The notes: generated by a model not told the origin, from the sequence alone. A stretch of 64,000 bases of DNA from Phycisphaerales bacterium (GCA_020846975.1 JADLCX010000059.1:1-64000), one strand, 5' to 3'. Positions 23,611-33,652 are shown, counted from the first letter of the stretch. Program-made: numbers and translations.

Positions 23611-26600
23611 ATGGTGCATGGATGTGGTTCGGCGGGCGCGTGGGTGTGGAAGGCGTTCATCTCGACCGGTGTTGCGTGCGGCGCCGCGTTGGGTGCGGCG
23701 GGATCGGCGAACCCCGCGAGCGACCGCTTCGCCCCGCCGCGGATCGTGGTGCCGGATTCGGGCCACGAGTTCGACCCGATGTCGATCGGTTTTCCGGAAG
23801 CACCGGCGACGTGCTACGACGCGACGAATCCACCTCCGCCGGAGGTGATCGCGGAGATCGAGCGGACGGTGTACCAGTCGCTGTTGCGGTACAACCTGGA
23901 CACCTCCTGGCCGGGGACCGACGGCGCGCCGGTCGCGCTGACGTGGAGCCTGATCCCCGACGGGACGAACATTCCGGCGGGCGTGAGCGGCGAGGCCTCG
24001 GGGCCGAGCGTTCTGTTCGCGCAGATGGACGCCAAGTTCGGAGGCGATCGGGCCCTGTGGATCGCGCAGTTCCAGGCGAGCTTCGACCGCTGGGCCGCGC
24101 TGACGGGGACGAGTTACACGCGCGTGACCGCGGGGGGCAACGACTGGGACGACGGCGCGGGCTTCCCGGGCTCGGGCTCCGCGGCGACGCGCGGGAACGT
24201 CCGGATCGGCGGGCACAACATCGACGGGGGGAGCGGCATCCTCGCGTACAACTACTACCCGACCAACGGCGACATGGTGCTGGACACCTCGGAGAACTGG
24301 GCCAGTTCCGGCGGGACGTTCCTGTTCCTGCGCAACACGCTCCTCCACGAGCACGGTCACGGGCTGGGGCTGCGCCACGTGTGCCCGAGCAACGGCAGCA
24401 AGTTGATGGAGCCGTTCCTGAACACGGGCTTTGACGGCCCGCGCCACGACGACCTGCGCGGCGGCGTGCGGATGTACGGCGACGCCTACGAGAGCAACGA
24501 CGACGCGGGGTCGGCGACGAACCTCGGCGCGCTCGCGCCCGGCGCGACGCTCAACCCGAGCCTCGTCCCCGGTGCCGCGATCGCCAACGGGTCGCTCACG
24601 GCCGTCAGCATCGACGGCGAGTCGGATTACTTCCGTGCCGCGCTCGCGGCGGGGAACTCGGTCTCCGTGTCCGCGACTCCGGTCGGGCTTGACTACGACG
24701 CCTCGGCGCAGAACGGCGACGGCTCGTGCGGGAGCGGCAGTTTCATCAACTCGCTCAACATCGCGGCCCTGGGCGTGCAGGTCATCGCGGCCGACGGCGC
24801 GACGGTGCTCGGCACGAACAACGCCGCGCTGGGCGCGGCGGCCGCGCTCTCGAACGTGGCGGTCGCGGCCGGCAACTTCTACGTGCGCGTGTACGAGACC
24901 AACGGCCCGGGACAATCGCAGCTCTACAACCTGACCATCACCGCCGGCAGCACGCCCGCGCCCGCGAACGACCTGTGCGGCTCGGCCACGGGCATCGGCC
25001 TGGGGACCGTGAACGGCAGCAACGTCGCCGCGCTGTCCGACGGCGCCGCCGCCTGCGGCGTGAACGCGTCGCTCGACGTGTGGTACCGGTTCACGCCGGC
25101 GTGCTCCGGCACGATGACGCTCGACACGTGCGGCTCGGCGCTCGACACGGTCGTGTCGGTGCACAGCGCGTGCCCGGGCAACGGCGGCAACCAGATCGCC
25201 TGCAACGACGACAACGGCGGCGCGGGCCCGTGCTCCGGCGGGCTTACGTCGTACCTCACCGTTCCCGTCGCCGCGGGCACGCCGTACCGCATCCGCGTCG
25301 CGGGGTACAACGGCACGACGGGCGCGTTCACGCTGCGCGTCGGCTTTGTCGCGCCCACGAACGACGTGTGCGCGGCGGCCGCGGCGATCGCCACCGGCGG
25401 GAGCGCGGCGGGGTACACCTGCGGCGCGGCCGCCGACGGCTCGGCGACCTGCGGCACCTCGAACGCCTCGCCCGATGTCTGGCACGTGTTCACGCCCTCG
25501 TGCTCCGGCACGCTGGCGATCAGCACGTGCGGCTCCGGCTACGACACGACGCTCGGCCTGTACACCGGCGCGTGCGGGTCGCTGGTGGAGATCGCGTGCA
25601 ACGACGATGCGGGCGCCGCGCTGTGCCCGAGCGCGAGCCTGAACTCGATGCTCACCGCGGCGGTCACGGCGGGCCAGCCGCACTACATCCGAGTCTCGGG
25701 CTTCAACGGCGCGGCGGGCAACTACACGCTGAGCGTGGGCGCGGTCACGGTCGCCAACGACGCGTGCGCGTCGGCGGTCACGATCAGCAACGGCGTTCAG
25801 ACCGGCAACACCTGCGCGAGCACACGCGACGGCTCCGACACGTGCCGCCCGAGCGCGACCGCCGGGGATGTCTGGTACAGCTGGGTCGCCCCGTGCACCG
25901 GCAACCTCGTGCTCGGCACCTGCGGCTCGGCCTACGACACGGACATCTCCGTGCACACCGGCTGCCCCGGGACCAGCGCGAACCAGGTCGGGTGCAACGA
26001 CGACGCGGTCTCGGGCCTCTGCGCCGGCACGCTCCAGTCGTCGCTCTCCGTGCCGGTCACGTCGGGCGCGGCCTACCTCATCCGGGTCTCGGGGTTCGGC
26101 GCGGCCACGGGCGCGTATGTCCTGAGTGTCGGCCAGCAGCCCAACGACCGCTGCGAAGAGGCGCTCCCGGCGCCGGCGGGGGTGACGGCGTTCAGCACGC
26201 TCTGCGCGACCGCCGACGGCACGGCGACGTGCGGCACCTCGGACGCCTCGCCCGATGTGTGGTTCACGCACACGCCCGCGTGCACCGGGCCGGTCTGGTT
26301 CGACCTGTGCGGTTCGTCGTACGACACGGTCGTCTCGATCCACTCGGGGACCTGCGGCGGGCTCACGCAGATCGCGTGCAACGACGATCAGGGCGCGCGG
26401 TGCGCCGCGAGCACGCTCCACTCGTTCGCGGCCGCGCGGCTGATCGCCGGGACCCCGTACACGATCCGGGTCTCGGGCTTCAACGGGCTCTCGGGCAACG
26501 GCGCGATGAACATCCGATGCTGCACGGGCGACTTCAACCTGAGCGGCGCCCTGAGCGTGCAGGACCTGTTCGATTTTCTGGCCGCGTACTTCGCGGGCGA

Positions 26601-26685
26601 CCTGGCGGCGGATGTCAATGCGTCGGGAGGTCTAAGCGTTCAGGACTTGTTCGATTACCTGGCGGCGTACTTTGCTGGGTGTTGA
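23611..26685 (+). CDS. Secreted metzincin-type metalloprotease with dockerin-like tail
   Basis: 1024 residues. The ATG at 23611 is preceded by GGAGGA. The N-terminus is hydrophobic (WVWKAFISTGVACGAALGAAG), consistent with export. The protease domain contains the complete zinc motif HEHGHGLGLRH (HExxHxxGxxH) and a downstream Met (GSKLMEPF) that could be the Met-turn, as in matrixins. Pre-peptidase C-terminal-type beta domains follow: one after GDAYESNDDAG, then about four Cys-containing repeats with VWYRFTPACSGTMTLDTCG, IACNDD and YRIRVAGYNG. The C-terminus has two dockerin-like loops and ends LAAYFAGC. Likely an extracellular or surface-attached protease; substrate unknown. Confidence 0.87.
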   Translation: MVHGCGSAGAWVWKAFISTGVACGAALGAAGSANPASDRFAPPRIVVPDSGHEFDPMSIGFPEAPATCYDATNPPPPEVIAEIERTVYQSLLRYNLDTSWPGTDGAPVALTWSLIPDGTNIPAGVSGEASGPSVLFAQMDAKFGGDRALWIAQFQASFDRWAALTGTSYTRVTAGGNDWDDGAGFPGSGSAATRGNVRIGGHNIDGGSGILAYNYYPTNGDMVLDTSENWASSGGTFLFLRNTLLHEHGHGLGLRHVCPSNGSKLMEPFLNTGFDGPRHDDLRGGVRMYGDAYESNDDAGSATNLGALAPGATLNPSLVPGAAIANGSLTAVSIDGESDYFRAALAAGNSVSVSATPVGLDYDASAQNGDGSCGSGSFINSLNIAALGVQVIAADGATVLGTNNAALGAAAALSNVAVAAGNFYVRVYETNGPGQSQLYNLTITAGSTPAPANDLCGSATGIGLGTVNGSNVAALSDGAAACGVNASLDVWYRFTPACSGTMTLDTCGSALDTVVSVHSACPGNGGNQIACNDDNGGAGPCSGGLTSYLTVPVAAGTPYRIRVAGYNGTTGAFTLRVGFVAPTNDVCAAAAAIATGGSAAGYTCGAAADGSATCGTSNASPDVWHVFTPSCSGTLAISTCGSGYDTTLGLYTGACGSLVEIACNDDAGAALCPSASLNSMLTAAVTAGQPHYIRVSGFNGAAGNYTLSVGAVTVANDACASAVTISNGVQTGNTCASTRDGSDTCRPSATAGDVWYSWVAPCTGNLVLGTCGSAYDTDISVHTGCPGTSANQVGCNDDAVSGLCAGTLQSSLSVPVTSGAAYLIRVSGFGAATGAYVLSVGQQPNDRCEEALPAPAGVTAFSTLCATADGTATCGTSDASPDVWFTHTPACTGPVWFDLCGSSYDTVVSIHSGTCGGLTQIACNDDQGARCAASTLHSFAAARLIAGTPYTIRVSGFNGLSGNGAMNIRCCTGDFNLSGALSVQDLFDFLAAYFAGDLAADVNASGGLSVQDLFDYLAAYFAGC

Positions 26686-26948
26686 AATGGGGAGCGTGTG
26701 CTCGGTCCTCTCGTTGGAGGGCGTCTTGGGATAGGGCTGATCTTGCGTGGTGCGGCGCTGCTTGGGAACCAAAGGGCGTCTCGCCTTGCCGCCGCGGGGC
26801 GAGCGGTCCCCGACGTGCGTGGGTTCGGCACGGAGTTGAGGCGGCGGGATTGGCCCGATCGAGACACCGGGTGCATACTCCATAGGTATAACATTCGGAT
26901 AAGGAAAGCATGAAGGGGGCCAGTCGCGGTTCACATCAGGAGTTTGAC

Positions 26949-28760
26949 ATGGGCAAGCGCAGCGGTTTGGTCGGTCTGGGTGTGTTTGTCGGCATCGCGT
27001 CTCTGGCCCAGGCAGCGCCGCCCGTCGTGGAGGTCATCTACAGCCGGGCGCCCCTGGGCAGCACGTCGGATGTGCCCGGCGCGGTCGATCTGACCGGCAC
27101 AGCGGTCGCCACCAAGTTCAACAGCATGCTTGAACTGTGGACGAGCCCCGATGGCAGCCGCTTTCTGCTGCGCGGCGCCACCACGCAGCCCACGGCCGAG
27201 TCGGACAACTATCTCCTGCTCGGCAGCGGAAACGCGGGCTCTGTGTTCCAGCAGGAAGGGCGGCCGTTCCCCGGCGCGGTTGGCGCCGAGGTTGTGGACT
27301 TCTTCTCGTCGTTGAACCCGCAGCCATTCAACGGCGCCAACGACTTCGTCTTCCCCGTGCGCTCCCGCGGCGGCGTCGCTTCGGTTTTCCAGAAGATCAT
27401 CCAGTTCAATCCGGGCGGCGGCGGAACCCTCCGCTACCAGATGGGCGATCCGTACGTGGACCTGGTCGATTCCCCGACCACCGCCTCGGGCGACGAAACC
27501 ATCGGCAACTCGGTGGCATCGGCCCACCTGCTCAACGACAACCGGATCGGCTGGCAGGACAACGCCGTGGGCAACCTCTCCAGCACGCGGCGCCCAGTCA
27601 CCGCCTACAACGCGGTGAAGTTCCTGCAGTCCCGTCTCGACACCGTCACGCCCATCTCCGGGACGGGAACGATTCTGCTGACCAACATCGCGTCGGCCGG
27701 CACGGTCTCGGTCTTCATTACCTCCATCGACGGCTCGCGCGTCGTTGTCCGCGGCGCGGTCGATGTGGACGGCAACGGTTCGAACATCCCCGCCGACCCC
27801 GAAGTCGTCATCGTCGATGGCCAGGTCCGCGTGCAGGCGGGCCAGGTGCTGCCCGGCGATACGGTCACGGTGTCGGCGGTCCACCAGACGTTTGTGGCGC
27901 CGAACAACGACTGGTATGTTCGAGGAACGCACTCGGCCGGGGCGTCGGCGTTTGTTGCCCGCAACGGCGCGATCATTGCGCAGAGCGGGGGGGCGATCAC
28001 CGGCGACACTTGGGGAGCCGCCATGTTCAGCGTCGCGGGCAACTCCGGCGGAGACTGGGTGATCGCGGGCAAGTCGGCGGCGACGGTGGCGACGGATGAC
28101 GTGGTCGTCTCGAACGGGCGCGTGCTGCTTCGGGAGGGCGACCCGGTATCGATCGACCTGACCGGCGACGGCGTACCCGAGACGGCCTTCATCGGCCGCA
28201 GCAACAACACGCTGGGCGCGTTCGTGGGCGGCAGCGGAATCGGCATCACCCCGAACGGGACGGTGTACACGATCGCGTACCTGCGCGACAGCGCGGGTGT
28301 TGATGTCGCGCCCACGGGTTCAACCACGGGCTACGCGCTCATCCGCATCGTGCCCACGGGCGCGTGCTGCGCGGGCGATGGGGCGTGCACCATCACCACG
28401 GCTTCGGCCTGCGTCGGCACCTACCGCGGCAACGAGAGCGTGTGCGAACCCACGGCGTGCGTGGTGGTCGTCACCGGCGCGTGCTGCTGCGGCGCTAACT
28501 GCGCCATCACGGCATCCGCCGCGTGCACGGGCCCTGGCACCGCGTTCATTCCCGGCGGCGCGTGCGCTCCGTACAGCGCCACCGTGCCGTGCTGCCGCGG
28601 TGATTACAACAAGTCCGGCGCGCCCCCGACCGTGCAGGACATCTTCGACTTCCTCGCCGCCTACTTCGGCAACGATGAGTGCGCCGATGCCAACGACAGC
28701 GGCGGCATCTCGGTCCAGGACATCTTCGACTTCCTCGCCGCCTACTTCGGCGGTTGCTGA
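26949..28760 (+). CDS. Secreted protein with Cys-rich repeats and dockerin-like tail
   Basis: 603 residues. The ATG at 26949 follows AGGAG at 26938-26942. Signal peptide MGKRSGLVGLGVFVGIASLA, cleaved near AQA. The main part is beta-rich and reads like a propeller (repeats of the type SRVVVRGAVDVDGNG, FVARNGAIIAQSGGAI). Two Cys-rich repeats follow (GACCAGDGACTITTASAC, GACCCGANCAITASAAC). The C-terminus has two dockerin-like units with FDFLAAYFG and a final GGC. Function unknown; probably surface-exposed. It is in line with the preceding protease gene but separated by 263 bp, so it may have its own promoter; none is obvious. Confidence 0.8.
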   Translation: MGKRSGLVGLGVFVGIASLAQAAPPVVEVIYSRAPLGSTSDVPGAVDLTGTAVATKFNSMLELWTSPDGSRFLLRGATTQPTAESDNYLLLGSGNAGSVFQQEGRPFPGAVGAEVVDFFSSLNPQPFNGANDFVFPVRSRGGVASVFQKIIQFNPGGGGTLRYQMGDPYVDLVDSPTTASGDETIGNSVASAHLLNDNRIGWQDNAVGNLSSTRRPVTAYNAVKFLQSRLDTVTPISGTGTILLTNIASAGTVSVFITSIDGSRVVVRGAVDVDGNGSNIPADPEVVIVDGQVRVQAGQVLPGDTVTVSAVHQTFVAPNNDWYVRGTHSAGASAFVARNGAIIAQSGGAITGDTWGAAMFSVAGNSGGDWVIAGKSAATVATDDVVVSNGRVLLREGDPVSIDLTGDGVPETAFIGRSNNTLGAFVGGSGIGITPNGTVYTIAYLRDSAGVDVAPTGSTTGYALIRIVPTGACCAGDGACTITTASACVGTYRGNESVCEPTACVVVVTGACCCGANCAITASAACTGPGTAFIPGGACAPYSATVPCCRGDYNKSGAPPTVQDIFDFLAAYFGNDECADANDSGGISVQDIFDFLAAYFGGC

Positions 28761-28805
28761 ATCGCCGGGGCGCTGCGCGCTACGGAAGACGGATGAACGA
28801 GTTGC

Positions 28806-28834
28806 GTGCGCGGGGCCACCCCCCGCGCACGTTT
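28806..28834 (+). terminator. Intrinsic terminator
   Basis: Perfect 10-bp stem GTGCGCGGGG/CCCCGCGCAC (28806-28815 and 28821-28830) with a 5-base loop, followed by GTTTT. It lies 46 bases after the stop of the preceding exported-protein gene. The remainder of 28761-28975 shows nothing else. Confidence 0.75.
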
Positions 28835-28975
28835 TCGTATCTGCGGAGCGTCCGCGCGATTATCGGCCCGCGGCGCGCGCCGCGGGCGCGTTCAACCCGC
28901 CCGAATCCCCCTGAATTCACGGGCCGGTTCCGATAGCTCGTTGCGTGCCCGGCATGATCGGACGATTGTGTATGC

Positions 28976-31408
28976 GTGAGAAAGCGTGGGTCCATCCCGG
29001 CGGGCGCGGCGCGCGCGAGCGCGGTGGTGTCGTGCCTTGCCCTCGCCGCGATCCCGTTGTCGGCGGGCGCGCAGACCGTCGCGCGCCCGTTCTCCCGGGA
29101 CATCTACTACACCGTGGCCGGGTCCCCGACCCGCGTGCCAGAGCTCAAGGCCGTCACCGTCGGCGGCCTGGATGTCGCCTCCGCCTCGCTCTCCAACGCG
29201 CGTGCGCTCTCGGCGTTCGCGAACCCGCAGCCCGTTGACGGGATGATCGGGCCCGGCGTCGGCGATCTGGTCTTCGGGCCCGACGGCGACCTGCTGGTCG
29301 CGGGCGCGGCGAATCGGCTCTACAAGGTGCGGCCGGAAGATGGGCTGAGTTTCCCGGTGCAGGCCGCCGAATCGCCCGGCGGTCTGCTCGGTCCGCCGAC
29401 GGTGACAACGCTCATCTGCGACCCGGCGACCGACAAGGCGTGGAGTTTTTCCACCGAAGCCCTCGCCAGCATCGTCGGGCTGCTGCCCGGACCGACGGCC
29501 AACGCGCCGGTCGCGATCACCGGCTCGGACATCCGGCGCACGCGCCTGCACTCGCTGGTCTGGGCCCCCGGCGCGCCGGGCGAGTCCGGTGCGATCGGCA
29601 CCGCGCCGCGCGTCCTCTACACCGCCATCGCCACATCGCTCGACGGGGTCGAGACCCACCACCTCGGTCGGATCGACATGGACACGCTGGTCACCACGCG
29701 GCTCATCAGCAACCTTCCCGCCGCGAGGGCCATGGTGCTCGACACCTTCACGGGAAAACTCATCCTCTTCGGCGACCGGTTCATCGCCCAGCTCAACCCG
29801 GACCCGATCACCCCGATCGTGGAGCGCACGCTCGACCTGAACTCGATCGAGGGCGCGCAGGGCATGATCCTGGTTGACGGCACCGCCGACGCGGAGGGCC
29901 GCCTGTACGCGGTCGGTCACGACGGGCGGCTGGTCATCCTCGACTACTCGCAGACCCGCGACATCCAGAGCGCGTCCAACCGCGTGAAGGTTCTGAGCCT
30001 CGAATCGCACGAGCCCGGGCAGGAGCCCGCGGGCGTCGGCGCGCCCGGTGCGGTGCAGGGCCTCGCGCCGCTGTCGGGTCCGGGGCGCGCGCAACTGGCC
30101 TATTGCCTGTGGGACAACGGCGGGTTCGATGGGCTCAACGGGCAGGCCTCGCGCACCGACACCTACTCCGGCGCGCCCATGACCGCCGACGACTTCTACT
30201 TCGAGCCGGGCTCGATCTACCGCATCGATACCGTCACCGCGCTGCTGGCCACCAACTCCGTGCTGCCCAAGGCGCGTCTCACGATCTTTGAGGATTGCGA
30301 CGGGCTTCCCGGCCGGCAGATCGCTTCCTACGAGTCGCTTCGCATGGTGAACACCGGGACGTTCTCCGACGCGCTCCCGGTCTATCGCGCGGAGTTCGCG
30401 CTCGGCGGGCTGCATGTGTCCACGGACATGCTCTCGCAGGACGGCGCGGGCGGCGGGCGGGTCCTGTGGGCCGCGGTCCAGGGCGTTGCGCTCGGTCTGC
30501 CCGACGAAGAGTGGTACTGGTGCACCGCCAACAACCTGCGGCCGCGAGGGTCCTCGGCGCGGTTCTTCTCTCCCTCGCTCGGCTACCCGGAGTGGACACC
30601 GATCGACACGTTCGGGTGCGGCTGCACGGACTTCGCGTTCGCCGTCATCGGCGAGCGCTGCAAGGTGCTGTACAACGGCGGCGAGCTCGACCTGGCCGCC
30701 ACGCCCGCCGGCAGCCTTTCGCAGATCGCCGGGGTGTCCGAGGCCGCCCGCTCGGCGGACAACTTCGTGCTTCCGCCCTGTGCGCCGGCCGACCGCATCG
30801 CCTCGGTGCGGGAGACGCTCTGCTACATCCGGGCGTACGTCTACTCCAACTGCACCCCCGTGCGCGGCCGGTTCGAGCTCTACCCGAACACCTGCAAGTC
30901 GCCGCCCGATCCGGCCACGCCGACCTCGCCGCCGACCCCGCTCTACTCCACGCCCTTTGCCCGGATCACGGACCTCGGTTTCACCGCCATGATCGACGGC
31001 GAGCCGGTCAACGCCTACTGCGTCGAGGCCGTCGGCCTTGATTGGAACCTGCCGAGCGGGAACGACTACTGGATCAGCGCGGTCGGCGAGACCAACGGCG
31101 GCCTTCGCAAGCGCAACTACTTTGCCTTCGGATCGGCGTGCGCCCGCGGCTGCCCCGTGCAGTTCTCTCCGGCCATGGTCGTCGGTCAGGGGGCCGGGGC
31201 CGACACCTGGCGGCGCATCGAGGCGGGTGGTCAGTCGCGAGACCTGGCCCTGCTGGTCGCCGCGCGCCAGCCGATCCCGCTCAACGCTTCCGGTCCCAGC
31301 GGGAACGGGGCGACGCCGGGTTGTCCGGCCGACACCAACCGCTCCGGGACCATCACGCTTCAGGACCTGTTTGACTTCATTACGTCGTGGTTCCAGGGTT
31401 GCCCGTGA
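28976..31408 (+). CDS. Secreted protein with dockerin-like tail (propeller plus GLPG module)
   Basis: 810 residues from a GTG at 28976. Signal peptide MRKRGSIPAGAARASAVVSC and on, ending near SAGAQ. The first 370 residues contain NHL/SMP-like propeller stretches (GVGDLVFGPDGDLLVAG, RLYAVGHDGRLVILD). The second half contains a module with TADDFYFEPGSIYRIDTV and IFEDCDGLPG, clearly related to the protein at 31.8 kb, plus Cys residues likely to form disulfides. It ends with one dockerin-like loop (DTNRSGTITLQD) and SWFQGCP. An ATG at 28972 is in a different frame and does not lead into this protein. Probably a surface or matrix protein; no catalytic motif seen. Confidence 0.78.
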   Translation: MRKRGSIPAGAARASAVVSCLALAAIPLSAGAQTVARPFSRDIYYTVAGSPTRVPELKAVTVGGLDVASASLSNARALSAFANPQPVDGMIGPGVGDLVFGPDGDLLVAGAANRLYKVRPEDGLSFPVQAAESPGGLLGPPTVTTLICDPATDKAWSFSTEALASIVGLLPGPTANAPVAITGSDIRRTRLHSLVWAPGAPGESGAIGTAPRVLYTAIATSLDGVETHHLGRIDMDTLVTTRLISNLPAARAMVLDTFTGKLILFGDRFIAQLNPDPITPIVERTLDLNSIEGAQGMILVDGTADAEGRLYAVGHDGRLVILDYSQTRDIQSASNRVKVLSLESHEPGQEPAGVGAPGAVQGLAPLSGPGRAQLAYCLWDNGGFDGLNGQASRTDTYSGAPMTADDFYFEPGSIYRIDTVTALLATNSVLPKARLTIFEDCDGLPGRQIASYESLRMVNTGTFSDALPVYRAEFALGGLHVSTDMLSQDGAGGGRVLWAAVQGVALGLPDEEWYWCTANNLRPRGSSARFFSPSLGYPEWTPIDTFGCGCTDFAFAVIGERCKVLYNGGELDLAATPAGSLSQIAGVSEAARSADNFVLPPCAPADRIASVRETLCYIRAYVYSNCTPVRGRFELYPNTCKSPPDPATPTSPPTPLYSTPFARITDLGFTAMIDGEPVNAYCVEAVGLDWNLPSGNDYWISAVGETNGGLRKRNYFAFGSACARGCPVQFSPAMVVGQGAGADTWRRIEAGGQSRDLALLVAARQPIPLNASGPSGNGATPGCPADTNRSGTITLQDLFDFITSWFQGCP

Positions 31409-31783
31409 TGGGCCGCCGCGCTCGCGGAAGATTCCCGCTCGTCGTGCGTGCGGCGTGCACCCGACCCTCATTTCCACTCGATTAGGCGTGCCATAAGTTC
31501 CTGTGTCGCATCATCTTGCGAGCGTGGAGTCCGATAACGTCCGCGGGGGATGCAACGCTTGCAAAATTGTCTGTTGGGTCTTTACAGCCCCCCCCAAGTT
31601 CGGTAGTCTGCTGGTGTCCGCCGCACACGACCGGGTTGTCGTCGGCCTTCGCCGCGGCGGGCTTGGGCGAGTCTGCAACATCGAACCGCCGCGGCCCGGA
31701 GGCAGGCCGCGTCGATTCGATGCGCGCGAGGTCCAACTCGGTAGCGATGGTCCAGGGATCCATTTTTTTCGAGAGGCGTAGCA

Positions 31784-33583
31784 ATGTTCAGTTCATGGAA
31801 AGCGGTGGGATGTGCGGCGCTGGTGCTGAGCGCGGCGGGTTCGTCGCTGGCGCAGCCGGCGAACGACTTCTGTTCTGATCCGACGATCGTGCAGTGCGGC
31901 CAGACGCAGTCGTCAAGCGACGGCGCCACCGGCACCAGCCCGGGCTCGTGCGGCGCATCCAACGACGGCAAGAACGTGTGGTTCGAGTTTATCGCCCCGA
32001 CCACCGGCTCGTACAACATCAATACCGGCGGGTCCAACTTCGATACCGTGCTGGCCATCTTCACGGGTTGCGAGGGCACTGAACTTGCCTGCAACGACGA
32101 TGGCCTGGGTGTCTTTGGCCCCTCGACCGTGGATGTTGTTCTTAGCAGTGGTCAGCGGGTGCTGATCGAGGTTTCGAGTTGGGCCAACGGTTCCGGGGGG
32201 AGCATCCTGCTCACCATCGGGTGCCCCGAAGAAGGCGAGTGCTGCCAGCCCTGGGATAACGGGCGCTTCGACCGTCGCAACGCTCAGACCAGCCAGATCG
32301 GCTTCGGCGAGGATTGGCGCCTGGTCGGGCGCGTCACCGCGGACGACTTCTGGCTCTGCGAGGGCAACATCTACCGCATCAACAGCATCTCCGGCCAGCT
32401 CACGACCGACTCGGTCGTTCCCAAGGCCGATGTGATCATCCTCGAAGACTGCGATGGCCTTCCCGGCGAGGTCGTCGCGGCGGCGTTCTCGGTCACGCCG
32501 ACCGAGATCCCCGAGAGCGCCGAGTGCCTGCTGGGCGAGGTCACGATCAACGAGACCGGCCAGACGACCGACGACGGCTTCCGCATCATCGACGTTCGCG
32601 CCAACTGGGACCGGCTGTTCCTGAAGGGCGGCGCGTACTGGGTCATCATCTACGGATACAGCGGCACCGCCGACCCCGACGAGCAGTTCTTCTGGGGCAC
32701 CAGCGGCAACCAGCGCGTCAAGGGCCGCCCCGGCCAGTTCTCCGAGTTTGAGGTGGAGTCCGGCACGCTGCACTGGACCAGCATCGACGAGATCTGCTGC
32801 GGCTGCACCGACTTTAACTTCTGCGTCCAGGGCGAGCAGTGCAAGATCCTGCTCGACAACGGGCTGCCGCGTGTCGAGACCCGCGGCGGCGGCCTGGCGG
32901 AGTACGCCATCGCCGGCCCCAGCTTCTCGTCGCAGGGCAACATCGCGACCAAGGTCCGCACCGCGGATCAGTTCGTCGTCCCGCCGTGCAGCGACGCGTA
33001 CCTCTGCTACATCGAGGCCTGGGTCTGGACCAACTGCGACACGATCCGCCTTGAGCTCTACTCGGGCGACTGCCACCTGCCCGGGGAGTCCGAGCCGATC
33101 GCGACCTTCACCGCGGAGTGCATCTTCGACACCGAGATCGTCCGCAACCTCGGCGGCCAGGACGTGACGCTCCGCAAGGCCGTGTTCTTCGGGCAAGGCC
33201 CCGGCACCATGCTCGGCGGCAACGGCGGGCGCGGCTACCGGCTCGAGGGCGGCCAGAACTACTGGCTGAGCGCGTACGCCGACGGAACCGGGCGGCAGAA
33301 CGGGCGCGGCTTCTTCGCGTTCAACTCGTACTGCGACCGCGAGTGCTGGATCAACTTCGACCCCAGCGCGACCAAAGGCCCGCCCTACGCCACCTCGCTG
33401 TGGCGCGCCAACTCCGACGACAACGCCTTCCTCGTCGCCATCCACCAGGTGGCCGAGCCCATCGTCGGCCCGCCCGCCGGCGGCTCCGACCCCGTCTGCC
33501 CCGGCGACTTCAACCGCGACGGCAACGCCACGGTCCAGGACCTGTTCGACTTCCTGGCCGCCTACTTCGCCGGCTGCCCGTAA
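31784..33583 (+). CDS. Secreted protein with dockerin-like tail (paralogue of the previous gene)
   Basis: 599 residues. Signal peptide MFSSWKAVGCAALVLSAAGS ending SLAQ. Residues 25-145 form a pre-peptidase-type beta domain (NVWFEFIAPTTGSYNINT, TVLAIFTGCEGTELACNDD) like those of the metzincin protein. The remainder shares the module of the preceding gene (TADDFWLCEGNIYRINSI, ILEDCDGLPGEVV, CGCTDFNFCVQGEQCKIL). It ends with a canonical dockerin-like loop (DFNRDGNATVQD) and LAAYFAGCP. The 375 bp upstream (31409-31783) holds no recognisable gene or riboswitch. It is followed by a strong terminator. Confidence 0.82.
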   Translation: MFSSWKAVGCAALVLSAAGSSLAQPANDFCSDPTIVQCGQTQSSSDGATGTSPGSCGASNDGKNVWFEFIAPTTGSYNINTGGSNFDTVLAIFTGCEGTELACNDDGLGVFGPSTVDVVLSSGQRVLIEVSSWANGSGGSILLTIGCPEEGECCQPWDNGRFDRRNAQTSQIGFGEDWRLVGRVTADDFWLCEGNIYRINSISGQLTTDSVVPKADVIILEDCDGLPGEVVAAAFSVTPTEIPESAECLLGEVTINETGQTTDDGFRIIDVRANWDRLFLKGGAYWVIIYGYSGTADPDEQFFWGTSGNQRVKGRPGQFSEFEVESGTLHWTSIDEICCGCTDFNFCVQGEQCKILLDNGLPRVETRGGGLAEYAIAGPSFSSQGNIATKVRTADQFVVPPCSDAYLCYIEAWVWTNCDTIRLELYSGDCHLPGESEPIATFTAECIFDTEIVRNLGGQDVTLRKAVFFGQGPGTMLGGNGGRGYRLEGGQNYWLSAYADGTGRQNGRGFFAFNSYCDRECWINFDPSATKGPPYATSLWRANSDDNAFLVAIHQVAEPIVGPPAGGSDPVCPGDFNRDGNATVQDLFDFLAAYFAGCP

Positions 33584-33617
33584 CGCCTGAGGCCCGGCGC
33601 ATCGCACGCAACACCTC

Positions 33618-33652
33618 GGCCCCCGAGCTCACGAAGAGTTCGGGGGCCTTTT
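33618..33652 (+). terminator. Strong intrinsic terminator
   Basis: 13-bp stem (GGCCCCCGAGCTC at 33618-33630 with GAGTTCGGGGGCC at 33636-33648, one G-U pair), loop ACGAA, then TTTT. It closes the run of exported-protein genes. The convergent squalene-hopene cyclase gene ends at 33717, so the hairpin might serve both strands (the reverse strand is AT-poorer). Confidence 0.9.

Noticed and set aside
23554..26421. 955-codon minus-strand frame opposite the metzincin gene
   Set aside because: It is an Arg/Ala/Val-rich mirror frame; the plus-strand gene has a signal peptide, HExxH motif and dockerin-like tail.
31409..31783. Riboswitch or structured leader before the 599-residue exported protein
   Set aside because: A GC/AT transition and a C-run are visible, but no known riboswitch motif or convincing conserved hairpin could be identified by eye.
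10328..33583. Cellulosome-like gene cluster
   Set aside because: Dockerin-like tails are present, but I see no cohesin, scaffoldin or glycoside hydrolase catalytic domain.
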